A stretch of 64,000 nt of DNA from Symsagittifera roscoffensis (Eukaryota > Xenacoelomorpha > Acoela > Convolutidae), in NCBI RefSeq assembly GCF_963678635.1, contig NC_087063.1, positions 10,694,386 through 10,758,385 on the forward strand. Direction: 5' to 3'. Shown in pieces: positions 42,727 to 56,309 of this stretch. Each line of letters opens with the position of its first letter. The first letter of the stretch is position 1. The position numbers and the translations under genes were made by a program. The notes beneath the pieces are model-generated. The model worked only from the letters and a program-made list of their open reading frames with translations. It did not search any database and was not told the DNA's origin.

Positions 42727-44534
42727 GAATAAAGTATTAAAAATGCCGCTTGAATGGTCGTTAGCGCCGATCTCTCCGAATACTACACTTTCGCTGTGTA
42801 ACCTAATTTTTTAAAACTAATTATCCCGGGCGGATATAGGGGATTATGTGCGGGCGCTTCCCTTTAGGGATTTAGCCGCTCCGCCGCCTGAATTAACCCC
42901 CTTATTACTGTTGCACATCATACAATTTCAGTAGACAATTTCAAAAATTTTCAACATACACTTTTAATAAAGAAAGAAGATTGTGTGTGCATGTTTGACG
43001 TTCGGCGAACTAATGGTGTCTGTATGTGTGAAATGCGTTTTTGATTTGATTTTTTGGCGATTGATTTTTTTGGTGCGAGATTTGGCAGCAACGGTCTTCT
43101 TAATGTTTTTGATTTTGCCCGAGATTTTGTTAGTCAAAACAAAAAAGGCCGGCAACATTGTAAAAAAGATTGTGAAAATCACCTTATCGAAAAACCCTAG
43201 ATCGACCAATGAAATTTTTAAAATTCAGCTGTTTTTTAGCCAACAGTCATTAGTAACGGGAGGGTAAAGTGAAGTTGTTTGTTTAGAAAACAAACTTTCG
43301 GAGTAAATATCTGTACATTTTTTTTCAAGCAATTATTCGATTGTTCTAAGTTACGCTTCAGTCCCCAAATATCAATTTTATGAATATATTTTGCTTTGTT
43401 ATAGATATAAAGATAATTTAAGTATAAAGAAAATTTTGCAATCTGTAACCACAGTTCAAATAAACTTTTTTCTCAAAAACAGATAATTACATTGAAAGCA
43501 GATTATTGCATTGAATTATTCCAATGAAAACTTTGTAAAAGAAACAGCAGTTTTGAGACTCAAAACAAAAAATAGGAGTAAAGAATGTTTGACTGTGTAG
43601 TCACCAAAAATAGAGAAGAAAACAAGGATAGCTAGTTACTGCGCAAAAAGCACAGAATGTTCCGACCATATTCGCGAAAAAATAACAATTTTTTTCAAAT
43701 TAGTGTTTTTTCTTGAGTGGTGTGTTGTTTGATAAATAGATCTGAAAAAAAAGCTAAAATTTGATTTTGGAAAACAAACAAAAATTATCATTAAAAAATC
43801 AAAAACTGTCAAAAATTTTTTCAACTTTTTTTGCAGAAGTTTTTGATTTTTTTAAATTCCAAAGTGACCCCAAAAAAACTCCAAAAAATAAAATTACATA
43901 ACTAAAATTAATCTTTTACTGCTTGAAACAGCGCAAATAAGCTATTGTAAACCTGTTCGCTCGCTTTGGAAATTAAAAATTTCAAACCAGTTTGTCTCGA
44001 CACTGCAAAAAGTTTTTGGAAAACTTTTGATGGCGTTCAAATCACGTTTGAAAGACCTTTATTATGAAATTTTACTGAACTCTGTATGATGATGATTTGC
44101 GCTGATTGGTGTTGCGCGGAAAAAAAGAAAAAAAAGAAAAAAATGAAACGCACTCCAATGCAAAGTTTTCCACCATTTTCAATGGTCGGAACAAAAACTA
44201 AACTCTGAGAACGCAGCAATGCACAAATACATACATAGAAAAACGTTCATGTTTAACTATCTTCAAAAAATTTTCAATTAACAGTATCATTATTTTAAAC
44301 CAGATACAATTTTTTTAAGATAAATTTTTATCTCTAGTTTTTTTTGAGGTACATTTGAACTAAAATTTTCTATAACTATTGGTTACTTCAGGTCTATTGA
44401 TATATTTTGATACAACTTACCTCGATACTTTTAGGGTATACTTCTGAGTATTAAGTGCAGACAAAATTTTGTTCAAATTTTCATAGCTCCAAGTAAATTG
44501 TTGCAGAATTTTTCTTATTATTTGAGCTGACAAT
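42727..44534. other. Intergenic, nothing firm
   Basis: A 94-codon frame at 42983 and others show no family traits. AT-rich with several homopolymer runs. Confidence 0.45.
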
Positions 44535-46030
44535 TTAATTATCTGAGAGTTAATGAGAATATCAATCAAAAAGCTTCAATTGGAACAAAAAATTAGCCAA
44601 AACTTTGAGATTTCTGCAATTTTTTTCTTCAAACTTGACTTTTTTTGAAGTTTCAATAGGATTCAGCATAGTTTTAGATAGATAGAGTACTGTTTTAAAG
44701 AAAAAGATTATCTAATAAAATAGTTAAAAACTCAAATCTTATAATTTTTCTCCAGAATTCTCAGGTTTTTCATATCAAAGTGCTTGAAACCCGTTCTTGT
44801 TTTTCTAGGCTCCATTATTTATGATATTTTATTTTTCTCTTTTGGATGGTCTCGCACACTTGGATGCTACTTGTATGTTTTGTTTTATTATTATTATCTG
44901 TATTGCTCTAATTTAATTTGGGATTCGAGATTAAAATTCCCATGAAACGTGTTTAAGCGCAAAAATATCAATTACGATGGATTCAGTTAAGAATATGTTT
45001 GCATCTACAACTGAAACATATCGCTGTAAGTGGGCTTTATCTATATTTGTTAAATATGAAAAAGAATGGTTGTGTGCGTGAGACCACCCGCACCGGAGTT
45101 CCATGGATCATAATCGATTATATTGAAAAAATTTTGTCTGAAATGTTGTCATTATAATCCATTATAATCCATTATAATCCATTATTGTGGCAAGTTTAGA
45201 CCACGTAATCGATTATGTGGTCATTAAAATCGATTTTTTTTCGAAAAATAAAAATGCATTATAATCCATTATAATCGATTATAATCCATTACTTTTGTCA
45301 CTGAAATCGATTATTTTTGCCAAAATAATCCATTATAATCGATTGTTTTGAAATAAAATCCATTATAAATCATTATAATTGATTATAATCCATTTTTTTA
45401 GAACTAAATACAATTTTTTTTGCAAAATATTGCAAATTTTCCGAGAAATTTGCAGAATTTGTGCCATGTCTTTTACTCTTTTACTAAATGGCATGTCTCA
45501 ACGTCAAATCTTCGCCCCCTCAAGCTCCCCCCCCCTCTCAGCAAAAGGGGTAGGGTAAACTGGGGGGGGGGTTGGAAGGGGGGAGAAGCTGGAGGGGGGT
45601 TGGGTAAATAAATTCGGGTAAACTGGGGGAGGGTAAATGGAGGACTGGTAAACTGGGGGTAGGTAAATGGTGGAAGGGGGAGTAAGCGAGGGGGGTAGTA
45701 AACTGGCGGGGGTAGTAAACTCGGGGCTTAACTGAGGGGGGGGCGGTAAGCTGTAAACTGGGGGGTGGGGGCGGTAAACTGGGGGGGGGGTTGGCGGTAA
45801 ACTAGGGGGGTTTACAAAAAACTGGGTTGAAAAAACTTATAATTATTATTCAACTCCGGTGGGGAAGCTATGAAAATGTAATTCAAACCCCTGAAAATTT
45901 AGTTTTTATTAGGGTTTTGGTTAAAAAAACAGTGAAATGAAGTGTTAGTTAAACTGCGATGAATCAAAAAATGTAGAGACAAAAAAACTATAAATTTTAT
46001 TCTGAAATGTAACATTTTACGAAACGTAAT
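44535..46030. repeat. 1,496-bp tandem duplication, copy 1
   Basis: Three parts: AT-rich sequence; a block of ATTATAATCCATT/ATAATCGATT short repeats (about 45110-45400); and a G-rich block of GGTAAACTGGGGGG units (about 45530-45830) with many G-runs of four or more. Confidence 0.9.
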
Positions 46031-47532
46031 TTAATTATCTGAAAGTTAAGGAGAATATCAATCAAAAAGCTTCAATTGGAACAAAAAATTAGCCAAAACT
46101 TTGAGATTTTTGCAATTTTTTTCCACAAACTTGACTTTTTTTGAAGTTTCAATAGGATTCAGCATAGTTTTAGATAGATAGAGTACTGTTTTAAAGAAAA
46201 AGATTATCTAATAAAATAGTTAAAAACTCAAATCTTATAATTTTTCTCCAGAATTCTCAGGTTTTTCATATCAAAGTGCTTGAAACCCGTTCTTGTTTTT
46301 CTAGGCTCCATTATTTATGATATTTTGTTTTTCTCTTTTGGATGGTCTCGCACACTTGGATGTTACTTGTATGTTTTGTTTTATTATTATTATCTGTATT
46401 GCTCTAATTTAATTTGGGATTCGAGATTAAAATTCCATGAAACGTGTTTAAGCGCAAAAATATCAATTACGATGGATTCAGTTATGAATATGTTTGCATC
46501 TACAACTGAAACATATCGCTGTAAGTGGGCTTTATCTATATTTGTTAAATATGAAAAAGAATGGTTGTGTGCGTGAGACCACCCGCACCGGAGTTCCATG
46601 GATCATAATCGATTATATTGAAAAAATGTTGTCTGAAATGTTGTCATTATAATCCATTATAATCCATTATAATCCATTATTGTGGCAAATTTAGACCACG
46701 TAATCGATTATGTGGTCATTAAAATCGATTTTTTTTCGAAAAATAAAAATCCATTATAATCCATTATAATCGATTATAATCCATTACTTTTGTCACTGAA
46801 ATCGATTATTTTTGCCAAAATAATCCATTATAATCGATTGTTTTGAAATAAAATCCATTATAAATCATTATAATTGATTATAATCCATTTTTTTTAGAAC
46901 TAAATACAATTTTTTTTGCAAAATATTGCAAATTTTCCGAGAAATTTGCAGAATTTGTGCCATGTCTTTTACTCTTTTACTAAATGGCATGTCTCAACGT
47001 CAAATCCTCGCCCCCTCAAGCTCCCCCCCCCCCCTCTCAGCAAAAGTGGTAGGGTAAACTGGGGGGGTGGGAGGGGGGAGAAGCTGGAGGGGGGTTGGGT
47101 AAATAAATTCGGGTAAACTGGGGGAGGGTAAATGGAGGACTGGTAAACTGGGGGTAGGTAAATGGTGGAAGGGGGAGTAAGCGAGGGGGGGTAGTAAACT
47201 GGCGGGGGTAGTAAACTCGGGGCTTAACTGAGGGGGGGGGGGGGCGGTAAGCTGTAAACTGGGGGGTGGGGGCGGTAAACTGGGGGGGGGGGGTTGGCGG
47301 TAAACTAGGGGGGTTTACAAAAAACTGGGTTGAAAAAACTTATAATTATTATTCAACTCCGGTGGGGAAGCTATGAAAATGTAATTCAAACCCCTGAAAA
47401 TTTAGTTTTTATTAGGGTTTTGGTTAAAAAAACAGTGAAATGAAGTGTTAGTTAAACTGCGATGAATCAAAAAATGTAGAGACAAAAAAACTATAAATTT
47501 TATTCTGAAATGTAACATTTTACGAAACGTAA
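46031..47532. repeat. 1,496-bp tandem duplication, copy 2
   Basis: Near-identical to copy 1; differences are mainly G-run lengths. Both blocks recur (about 46605-46895 and 47020-47310). A further ATAATCGATTATAAT-rich stretch follows at 47610-47830. Confidence 0.9.
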
Positions 47533-48293
47533 TTCGTACCAACTGCACTAAACAGGAAATGAAATAATTTTGAACAAAATTGTAAATTTCAAGATTAACT
47601 CCTCGAAAAAATCCATTATAATTGATTATAATTGATTAAAAATGAATTATTTTGCCTCGAAAACAAGTTTCATTTTCTTTCAAAAATAATCGATTATAAT
47701 CGATTATATTCGGATTTTATTGATAAGAAAAATAGTTTCATTATAGCCCATTTTTAATCAATTATAATCAATTATTATCGAAATGTATTGAGACAGACCA
47801 CAAAAATTCAATATAATCGATTATTATCCATGGAACTCCGGCTCGGGCAAACTTTTTCTAGGTTGATTGTCACACAACCGTTAAACTGTTGTTCCAACTT
47901 CATCTGTATAAGAGGATTGCTATGGGCTTTTTGTTTTTCTATCTTTCAAGTGAATTCCTCCAAAATAACTTTCTAATAAATTTTTCATTTTCATTGGTTG
48001 TTAAAAATGGAAGGAAGTGATTTTTAAATTACTTGATTTCCTGTCTTTTCAAATTAAAGCCAACTGAAATTAGTGTAAAGGATTTTTTCTAAAGCACTGA
48101 AGCTGAGCTAAATGTTCAATTTCAAATTAGAAACAAGACTGCTCATATATCAGGGCAACACCCTGAGTGTTCCGACTGTCCCTTAATTCATATCGAATAG
48201 TTTTTGCGAAAAGAAAATATTGAAAGTCTATACATTTTGGGCATTATAATTTTTGAGTCGTACAAAATTAATACGGCAAATTAGCTAGACTCA
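47533..48293. other. Intergenic with AATCGATTATAAT short repeats
   Basis: Holds the tail of the short-repeat field and, at about 48133-48182, a left-end fragment of the hairpin-ended family (CTGCTCATATATCAGGGC...CCCTG). No gene. Confidence 0.5.
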
Positions 48294-48843
48294 TTGTTCC
48301 GACTTTCGATACGAAAGTAACGGAATATTTGTGCTCGGGTGGATTTTTTTTTTCTTCAGACAAATTTCGACTTTTTAACTAGCCAGTTTTGACGGAAATT
48401 TTTATATCATTCGAAAGCTATTGTTGTCTTGAGCTTAAATTTGAAAAGATATTTCACCTGTGATCATTTTTCGTAAAGTTATGAGGTTTTAAAGATTGCC
48501 ATTGTGGTCATTTTGACCAATTTGGGACAACAAACGCGCGATATAGTTCGCGCTATTAACGCGTAAGCGGAGATTTAATCCGTCCTATAAATCGTTCTAA
48601 ATTGGTTGAACGAAGTTTGTTTGCCATAATTGAATTGTTAAAAAGAGCGAAATCTATTGCTTTGTTTTTATATGGCGTGTGGGTGGATGATTTTTACAGA
48701 AAAATTTTCAAATTTTAGAAAAAAAGTTTTTCATTTTATTTTATTTTTGTTTATTTTTTATGTTGTTCATGTTATTACTGCCCCATAAACGTTAAAAGGC
48801 AGTCCGAACTTTTAGAGCTTCGCCCTGAAACTAGCAGTCTTGT
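48294..48843 (-). repeat. Hairpin-ended repeat, full-length inverted copy
   Basis: Right-end foldback ACTTTCG-ata-CGAAAGT at 48302-48318; the left end reaches CTAGCAGTCTTGT at 48843. The left foldback is damaged on one arm (AGAGCTTCGCCCTGA). A further fragment of the family lies at about 49085-49330. Confidence 0.78.
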
Positions 48844-49380
48844 TTCAATTTGAAAGTATTTTGTTGCGCGGAATAATTCGTCACGCATAAACAGTTTGCG
48901 GTACGCTCTCAGCAATGAATAAATTCTTCAAAGCGCGCTTAATTTAGTCCAGAACATGGCCAATTTCGCAATTTTCTAGCCCCCAGAATTTTATAAAAAA
49001 CCATCGGAGGTATTAAAAAAATTAAGTTTTAACTCAGGAAGTCGACTTCTTTATTGGGGTATAAAAAAATTTTGTTGAAAGTTATTTTTTTGCGCGATAA
49101 TTTTCCCAAATTAACCAAAATGGCAACCTTTAAGCCCCGTAACTTCCCGAAAAACGATCGCAGGTGAAATATCTTTTCAAAATTAAGCTCAGGACACAAA
49201 AAATTTCGAATGATATATAAAAATTCCGTCGAAAGTTGCTAGTCAAAGAGTCGAAATTTGTCTGAAGAAAAAACCCGCCCGAGCACAAATATTCCGTTTC
49301 TTCTGTTACGAAAGCCGGATCAACAAATGTTTTCGTTAAACATGGACTCATTTTTTACTTGAATAATGTTACTCCAAACA

Positions 49381-49468
49381 TCTCCCTTTTGTATAACCAG
49401 CACGTGTATTCTTCAATTTTTTGCACTTGCACTTATAACGATTGGTTAGTTAGTTGAGCTTATCACGG
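49381..49468 (+). repeat. 88-bp direct repeat, first copy
   Basis: TCTCCCTTTTGTATAACCAG...TTATCACGGA recurs 1,061 bp downstream at 50442-50530 with one or two differences. Confidence 0.8.
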
Positions 49469-50441
49469 AAATTCACGACATTTTCCTACTCATTTTATTC
49501 AGGAAGTATTCTGATAAATATATACATTTACGAAATTAGATGTTTTGACACATATTCATTTTTAACATAGCTGGCCACAATTGATTAAACAGCTAGTTGT
49601 TCCGACTTTCAAAGAAAGTGAGCAATATATACGCCTGGGGTGGTTTTTTTATAATCAGACCAACTTTAGAAGAGTTGACTGCGTATGCGCATCGATCCAG
49701 AAACCTCGTCATTGATATGCTGGAAATCTCGTCATTGATATGCGGATTTCTGGCATTGATATGCCAGAAATCCGCATCTTACCATTGACTTACCATGAGC
49801 CGAAAAGCATTATGACTTCATTCCACAATCTACACTTCCTTACTCACAAATTAAATAACGTGCACCGAGGTTTTTGCGAAAAAACTTAAAACCAAATAAA
49901 AAATTGTTTTTCTCACCATTCTCTAACCATCTGAAACCTTACCATTCCCTATCTTAATACATTGGGAACCTATTCCCTATCCAAAATTTATTAATTTCTA
50001 ATCTCTATATTTAGGATAACCTATACAATATCCTAATTCATGGGAAAACTATACTCTATCCTAATACAAGGAAAAATCGGACACCACAACACTCTGACGC
50101 TTACCGTCATTTACTATTACGTATTTTGATATTGCATATAGGGTTTATTTGTAATTGTTGGCCTAATTGTTGTGATAAACTTATTAAGAAGTTGTTGAAG
50201 AAAATTGCTTCCTGTCTGTTTTCTGACATATTGGCTAGGAAAATAACAAAAAAATTATTCAATACAAAGCCCGTTCGTTTCTAGCTATCTTATTCTCATT
50301 CAACACCTCAGTCTCGTGAGCTGCTGAATACAACAGCCATTAAGTCTCGCCTATCAGATTCATCATGTTCTTTTATTTTCTCAGAATGCTTCTTTCCCTT
50401 GATGACGGGAAAGCAATGAGCACAGAAGTGCTCATTGCTTC
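49469..50441. other. Sequence between the 88-bp direct repeats
   Basis: No coding block. Contains a hairpin-ended repeat trace near 49597 and locally repeated GATATGCxxGAAATC words (49710-49775). Confidence 0.45.
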
Positions 50442-50530
50442 TCTCCCTTTCGTATAACCAGCACGTGTATTCTTCAATTTTTTGCACTTGCACTTATAAC
50501 GATTGGTTAGTTAGTTGAGCTTATCACGGA
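50442..50530 (+). repeat. 88-bp direct repeat, second copy
   Basis: See 49381-49468. It directly precedes the degenerate coding segment at 50530. Confidence 0.8.
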
Positions 50531-51375
50531 CTAAACTCAACGTCGACTTCCATCAGAAGGTTACAGAAAAGGACGCCTTTATCCAAGTCGTGATCAGCAA
50601 GCTGAATAACAAGTTAGACGTGGTGATGTGCAACGATGGATCAAGTGCGCCTTCGGTGGAATTCTCGTCTTCATCTAAGAGTTTGTGGGTTAAAAAAGTG
50701 AGAGAGTTTCCTTCATTTGAATTCAAAGAAGGCAAAACTATTTGATTTTGGTTAGCAGTATTTTTGGTAAGTTAACCTTGGATGACACCATTCCCCTTGA
50801 TTGTGCAATTGAAGCTTATTGTGGGCCTACCACAAAAGAAAAATTAAAAAAATATTGGAAAAATACCAAAGCAGAAAAAAATACCAAAGCAGATTCTTGT
50901 TCTGCAGGATGATACCATTAGTATTATGAAGTATATTAGAACTGTGCACGAGATTTTTGACGAATATGTGGCTCTGGTCAACAAGTGTGACAATCTTTTC
51001 AAAATCAGTGTTTTCGTTATATGTGAAGTGATACCAATTCGCAAAAGCTCAGAAAATGAAACTAAATTCAAACTGGTCAAAAACCTGAATGAATTCATCG
51101 ATAGTAAACATGGCAACAAAGACAAAAAAAATGTCCTGTTGGAACTAAACACTATTATTCGCAATTCTCCGAACTTTCTCAAAATCAAGCACTGCAACCA
51201 ACTGGAGCCTGACAACTTACATCTAAGTTATATAACTGGGTTGCCAACACTGCAAAATCTCCTTCTCTCGGTCGATTTGAAAACCTCGATTGGGTTCACA
51301 GATGAATTAAAAACTTCATTAAAATCTATTCAAAAACTTCAGCGCTACCAGCAGCGATTTGAAACGGCGATTTGA
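50530..51375 (+). pseudogene. Degenerate SGNH-hydrolase-like ORF, possible LINE ORF1
   Basis: Two blocks in the same frame (to 50745 and from about 50880) are separated by a stop. The second reads QILVLQDDT...EIFDEYVALVNKC...KISVFVICEVIPI...NLNEFI...DNLHLSYITGLPTLQNLL. Its order recalls SGNH/GDSL-type domains (Ile-Leu-Val start, middle ISxxxVIPx strand, DNLHL near the end) such as those in ORF1 of CR1/L2-like LINEs. Catalytic Ser is not evident. With the RT remnant 2.5 kb downstream it may be one decayed element. Confidence 0.4.
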
Positions 51376-53775
51376 AACTCTGCAATTCAGTACCCACCCA
51401 AAAAGCTCACACTTGGAATGACAACCGTAGTTCAAACTAAAATTTAAACTATAGTCATCGTCTAAGCAACGCAACTAACAAAACTACTAGTGAGTCTGTC
51501 ACGTGAAAAGTACCGGCTTTTTTGTTATTTTATTTACATATTATGTTTAATCCACGTTTGTTTGTTTTTTGTAATGTTGTTTATTGGACTAATAATGGCT
51601 GTAATTATTCCAACGCCAATGGTCGCGATTTCTGTGATGACACTACAAACTCAGCCTCAAAGCAAGAAGAACTTGTGATTAAGATTCAGTTTTAAACGCA
51701 AAAAAAATTTCATTTTTAAAAGACCGAAACCTGACCAACTGATAGGGCAAATGAAAGCTTCTTAATCTTGACGAAAAGAGTTTTCATTTAGTACGTTGAG
51801 ATAGAAAAACATCAGAATGTTGGTTCTTTTTTTTTGGTTCCAAAATCTGTCAAATTGATAGTGCGATATGCTATAATCAGATCCCAATGAGCTCAAAAAT
51901 TGCATTTTTTGGATCGAAGTAAGCCACAAATTGGTCAAAGAGCCCTCTTTTTATTGATTTATCATACTGTCCCCATAAACAGATGTACAAAACATTCATT
52001 CAAGTTTCTGCAATATCAATTGACCTGGCATTAAATTCCGAATTAAAAAAATCATAAAGGGAAACCTCAACTTGAATTGTTCAATAAAAATAAAATCAGA
52101 CAAACAGATTTTCAATACCGTTTTATGCCCCCACGGAGTTGAAGTGCTCAATAAGTCGTTTCCTACTTGCTTCTACGACAACAACAGGAGTCTAATTGAT
52201 TACATTACAGCTGATAAAAGTTAACCCTTACTGTCTTCCCATGTGTTTGATTGCCCATACAAAGTGACCATTCCCAGCTATTGCAGTTGTTTCTATCCAG
52301 TTAAATGAGAAAAAAAAAGAAATCAAAAATAAAATTTGTTTTTTTTATAAGAAATATTACTGTCAGAAGAAATACAGAGAGGATGTGAACAATTAGAATT
52401 CGTCGTTTTTGATATTAAGAACCTGTCCCAATGATGGTTATTCGCAATTCGAAAAAAAAACCTAAGCTCTATTATCAAGGACTTGATAAATTTTCACAGA
52501 CAATTATTGACTCAGCGGTTTAAAGATCTAAGTGGATTCTTATCAATGAAATAAGGAACAACAAAAAATAACGATTAATATAGAATGTCTTAGGAATTGT
52601 TTTAACGATATCGTAGAATAGCCCACAAAAAATTGCAGACCTGCTGAATTACAAATTCAGTAAGCTCGGCGGATTTTTTTTCCCAACGCGTTCTACAACA
52701 TAATCCTCACTTCGTTAACATTGAAAAAAACTTTTCTTTGAAAGCTTAACATTAAAAAAATGAAAGTAAAAAATTTTTGTTGCCTCGAATAAAATGAAAG
52801 CCCTAGCTTCCTTCTTCTATTCCAGCTTGGGCATTCAAAGATGCCCATAATGAGCTATCGCAAACAGTTAGTTTTTAATCAATGATTGCATAAAAACAAA
52901 TTTTTTCCATATCCGCTCAAGCTGACGAACATTCCCTATTATAAAAAGGTATGCACTGATGATTCATTAAATTACAAAACAGAACCAATTACCCGATCAT
53001 TTCAAAAGTATTTGAAAAATTATTGGAAATTCAATTTACGGAATGTCTTGAGTCGGTCATATTCTGAAACTTGGTCTCGATTTTATGGGAAACGGTAATT
53101 TTTGAAAAAATTGTATTGGCCATAGCAAGCTAACGTTACGGCAACAGCTGATATAGGAGGTTAATAAAATCAGAAGATTCGAGAAATTGTTTCGGGAAAG
53201 CTGACCGAAAATTGTTCTAGAGTAAAATTGTTCTTCGCAGTTTCACTGAAATAACCAATTAGATTACTGCTGTCTTATTCCCGACAATAACATCGCAAAT
53301 TTCTGCGAGAGTGTCATCACTGGGCAAGAGAGAATTGTTATTGGGCAATTCGACAAGTGAAGCTGCCCAATGATCAAAACAATAAAAGTTCTTGGGTTAA
53401 AACTAGTTCTTCCCTAGAGCTTTTGGAGTTGCTTTACTTAAATTGTTTACTTAATTTTAGAATCGCGTCACTGTGCTTTCAAGAATTTAGTTTCTTGAGC
53501 GTATTTTGACACAGTCATATTGAGATAAAGTGGGTTTGTAGTTGATCCATGTGAAATGCATCAAAGGTCCACTGACCAATAAAAACTAAGGCTATACTTG
53601 AGTTTCCAACCCTGTTTTAAACGGCGTTCGCGTTTTCTAGGTATTTAGAGACCTAGCTATGTAGACTTTCTTATTTCTAGAGTGGCGGATATTTCGGTAG
53701 TGGTATTTCAGCTGTATCACGATTAAGTGAACCGAATTGACTCCGACAGTATGAGGTACAAAAACACAAGAGGTT
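51376..53775. other. Intergenic, possibly decayed LINE body
   Basis: Short frames only (a 62-codon hydrophobic one at 51490 and a 70-codon one at 52886). I could not recognise an endonuclease domain. Confidence 0.35.
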
Positions 53776-54330
53776 GTGTCCCTAACTCGTGAGCCAATGG
53801 TTATAGGGCTTATTTTTCTCAACCTCATAAGACATAAGTGGACGACTGTTATACGAAACATTATTCTAACTTCAACTCAACACTGTTTCAGGACGAAGTA
53901 TCAACCAGGATATTCTCTACTATATTCAATTGAAACAATTGGAGCTAAACTTGATGAAGGTGAGTTTGGAGCAGTCGCACTACTAGTCTTATCGAAAGCC
54001 TAGGATTCAATAGATCATTAACTTGTACTTGAAACTTTACAAAGTAGGTTTCAAGAGGTCTTCACTTGACCTTATAAAGAGCTACTTAAATAGAAGGTAA
54101 CAAAAAATTGTGATAACAGATGTTGAATCCGATTGAAGTAAAGAAGAGTCGTGCTGCAAAGAACCATTCTAGGGCCTCTTTTTTTATCCTTAAATGTTAA
54201 TGACATCAAAAAACACCTCAGATTGCCAAATAAAACAATACGCAGATGATGCAATTTTACCCTTGATTCAAAAAAAATCCAGAACTATGCATATGAAATT
54301 TGAGGCTTGTGACATTCGACCAGAATGGAC
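53776..54330 (+). pseudogene. Degenerate non-LTR retrotransposon reverse transcriptase
   Basis: Across frames the conserved RT order can be followed: GEFGAVALLVLSKAFDS (strand with catalytic D), a RY/K-type stretch, ILGPLFLSLNVNDI (the QGxxLGPLxF region) and KQYADDAIL (YADD box, about 54237). Frameshifts and stops interrupt it throughout, so it is dead. The YADD box and GPLF motif point to a Jockey/CR1-like LINE. Confidence 0.75.
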
Positions 54331-56255
54331 AAAATGCAATCTCTGCAGATTTCGAGTTTTAGCAGTGAACCTTCCGAGTTAGTGATTTTGAAGGATTAAG
54401 AACGTTATTCGAACGATTGAACAAAACGTGAAGGTTGAAGGATTCGGAAATTCCTAAATTTTAAATTTTCGAAGTGATGACGTAACATTTCTGAGAAACG
54501 TCAGAAACGGCCATTTTGGCAAGAGAGCTAAAAAGAAACAGAACAACATTAGTTGCGATAGCAAGAAGAACAAAAATTGTGATAGAAAAAGGACAACGAA
54601 TCACGGAATTGACAGAGAACGTTCCGAGTTGCAACTATTGTGTCGCTACAATAGTTGCAAGGCCGTTGCGAGCAACGGTGAAGGGTGGAAGACGGCCTTC
54701 CGGGTTACGGAGAAGTCAAGTTTAACGTGCTTGATTCAGTGGATTCAAGAATCCGGAAGGGTTTCGGGACTGAAACTATTATCCTTTTATATAAACTTTT
54801 AGCTTCCTGTCATGTCCTGAATTGAATTTAATTAACAACTGGATTCATTTTGATAAGGATGAGAAGCTAGGAGTTGGGGGGAAAGGGTTGATCCATCTTC
54901 GATGGAGATGATGATTTTTATCTACTGAACAAAAACAATAATAATTAAATAAATAGTAGTAACCCTGTTTTTAGGAATGACCTCGTGGTCTGGGGATACT
55001 GAGACCCAGCCATGAGCTCACTATTTCTGCATGTAATTAAGTTAATTTGAGTGTTTTGACCGAAGCCGAAAGCAGTAACGTTTTTTGTCGACCCGATGTT
55101 AGAAAAGACCACCGAAAAGTACTGGCTTGGTAGAGACGGTGAAAAGCATATAAAGCTCTGTTTAGACGTTAGCCAGTCGTCTTAGGACTTAGTTTTATTT
55201 TCCGTCGATATGTATCTTCCGGGCGAATGTTACATACATGTTTTTATGGCGCTCCTGGGTGTTATTCTTTTTTAACATCATGACCAGCAGAACCGTTAAC
55301 GAGCACTCCGCGCCGAGCGGATGCTCACATTAACGCCCTTAATAGGCCTAAACCGCCGGGGCAGAAGGGTAGTTCGGAACGCGGAAGCCTTCCGGATTAC
55401 CGTGAATAGTTTTTTAACCTAGTTAAGACCGAAACTTCACGAATCAGGAAGAGTGGGGGGATTTGCTGTCCCGTCATTTCCTGAATGGTCCGTGACCAAA
55501 AACACTTAAAGATATATATAAAACCAAACAGAAAGTAGTATAGTACCCAAGAAAAACAAAAAACATAAAAAAATAACCGAAAAAACCAAAAACAGTAGAA
55601 AAAAAGTATAAAATCAGTAGAAATCATCCCCCCAGACAAGATGTGATCCGACCCTCCCGTTTGTTGTTTAAAGATATATTGTTGTTACAGGCATTTATAT
55701 CAGTCAGGATCGTTACGATCAGTTTTGTAACCCGTTTGTGAGGCTTGTACTGTAGGGTTATTTGAGCATTTAAGCACGTTAATGATAAATTGCGCTCAAT
55801 CCGGAAGGGTCAGCCTGAGGCCATCTTAACTATTCGGCGGTGAACCTTGCGCCAAAAGATCAAAATCTTATTATAAACTTAAAAAGAAACGAAGTTGTTT
55901 CGTCAAAGCCTGCGTTTATAAACGAATAAATTGCTTCCTCTGCTGAACTTAAAGCGAATATTGGCATTTTATCAATTAGATTTTTTCTTGACTATAGAAT
56001 ACCAACATGTTGTCAACGAATTATTTCTGAGCAGAAAGGCGCTTTCATTTCGGAAAAAAGTCTAAGCTTTTCAAACTCGGAATTTTATTACCATCCTCGA
56101 ACTGAGAAGCTCTTCTGCAGGTGGGTATTCACAAGAACCAAAATGATAAATCAGTCCCATTTGTACCAAAATAAAAAATAAATTGCTTTAGTACCAAAAT
56201 ATTCAATTGGCCTAAGACTATTAAGCCGACTACTTTAAGCTCTTGGCTTAAGGTT
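54331..56255. other. Intergenic, compositionally mixed
   Basis: Parts are GC-richer. Words such as TTCCGG and TTCCTGTCAT/GTCATTTCCTGAAT recur. A TATAAA at about 55149 is followed by GCTCTGTTTAGACG. No ORF or complete element was resolved. Confidence 0.4.
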
Positions 56256-56309
56256 GCCGGTGGGCGCGCTACGCGCGTGTCGCCGCTTCGCGGCGATAAC
56301 CGGCTCTAA
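56256..56309 (+). mobile_element. Nested hairpin cluster, Helitron-like 3' end
   Basis: Stem GCCGGT/ACCGGC encloses two foldbacks: GCGCG-cta-CGCGC (56264-56276) and CGCCGC-ttc-GCGGCG (56281-56295). The second lies 10 nt before CTAA followed by T, the expected CTRR|T end and hairpin spacing of a Helitron. The 5' end was not found and no Rep/helicase coding is visible, so a non-autonomous element or an unrelated cruciform are the alternatives. Confidence 0.4.

Noticed and set aside
42983-43267. 94-codon + strand ORF
   Set aside because: Low complexity, overlapping open frames on both strands, no motif.
56256-56309. Parvovirus-type T-shaped terminal repeat
   Set aside because: Shape is similar but arms are short, there is no adjacent Rep or capsid coding and no second terminus.
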